From assembly GCA_003218525.1 (NCBI GenBank), contig QHNU01000163.1:1660-7240 (forward strand): a stretch of DNA of 5,581 bases. Reading direction: 5' to 3'. Below, in pieces: positions 5,538 to 5,581 of this stretch (positions are counted from its first letter, which is position 1; each line of letters begins with the position of its first letter). A program made the position numbers and the translations under genes. The DNA comes from Verrucomicrobiota bacterium. Its GTDB lineage: Bacteria > Verrucomicrobiota > Verrucomicrobiia > Chthoniobacterales > UBA10450. The notes below the pieces were generated by a model. That model had not been told where the DNA came from. It saw only the letters and a list, made by a program, of their open reading frames with translations, and did not search any database.

Positions 5538-5581
5538 TTAGCGCAGCGATTTGAACCCCGCGCGAAGCTCGGTCACGAGGA
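5538..5581 (-). CDS. 3' end of an unrecognised upstream gene (last 13 codons)
   Basis: The minus strand reads LVTELRAGFKSLR followed by TAA (5540-5538), open to the window edge. The stop is 4 nt before the SDR start codon, which is the spacing expected for an operon, and the codons are in keeping with neighbouring genes. Thirteen residues are too few to identify a family, and chance reading is possible. If real, it is the first visible member of an operon with the SDR and RidA genes. Confidence 0.45.
   Translation of the reverse strand, partial: LVTELRAGFKSLR

Overview
The window is about 57% GC by eye and carries ordinary, densely packed bacterial chromosomal genes. The N-terminus of the large TPR protein (three membrane spans, ending in AWAFELTPEGIKRTE) strongly recalls TPR proteins of soil Verrucomicrobiota (Chthoniobacterales / 'Candidatus Udaeobacter'-like genomes). 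Similar proteins also occur in Acidobacteria and Proteobacteria, so this placement is from memory and only moderately sure. None of the starts has a strong Shine-Dalgarno sequence.

Layout. (1) Bases 1-339, minus strand: the 5' part of an alpha/beta-hydrolase gene, cut off by the window edge just after its nucleophile elbow. It is divergent from (2) 471-2504, plus strand, a 677-aa protein with three membrane helices, a FlgO/TolB-like N-terminal domain and TPR repeats. (3) 2662-3369, minus strand: a six-helix membrane protein of unrecognised function, convergent with the TPR gene. It is divergent from (4) 3438-3905, plus strand, a MarR-type regulator. The gap between these two holds two overlapping dyads that look like a MarR operator, so the pair is probably a self-regulated regulator/target module. 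(5) 3906-4298: a gene-free interval with a weak terminator-like hairpin and three near-identical 80-bp tandem repeats plus an 18-bp fourth copy that ends exactly at the stop codon of the next gene. (6) 5581-4299, minus strand: an apparent operon made of the last 13 codons of an unrecognised gene, a short-chain dehydrogenase (SDR), and a RidA/YjgF-family protein. The SDR and RidA genes overlap by 7 bp.

How the genes may work together: the MarR protein probably controls the divergent membrane protein gene and itself. The SDR and RidA proteins are probably co-translated and act in one catabolic or metabolite-repair step that cannot be named from sequence. The most notable points are the 80-bp tandem array, an SDR that has Ser where the catalytic Tyr should be while its RidA partner keeps its key residues, and the operator-like dyads. 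I see no mobile element, CRISPR array, tRNA or rRNA, and no convincing new multi-gene system.
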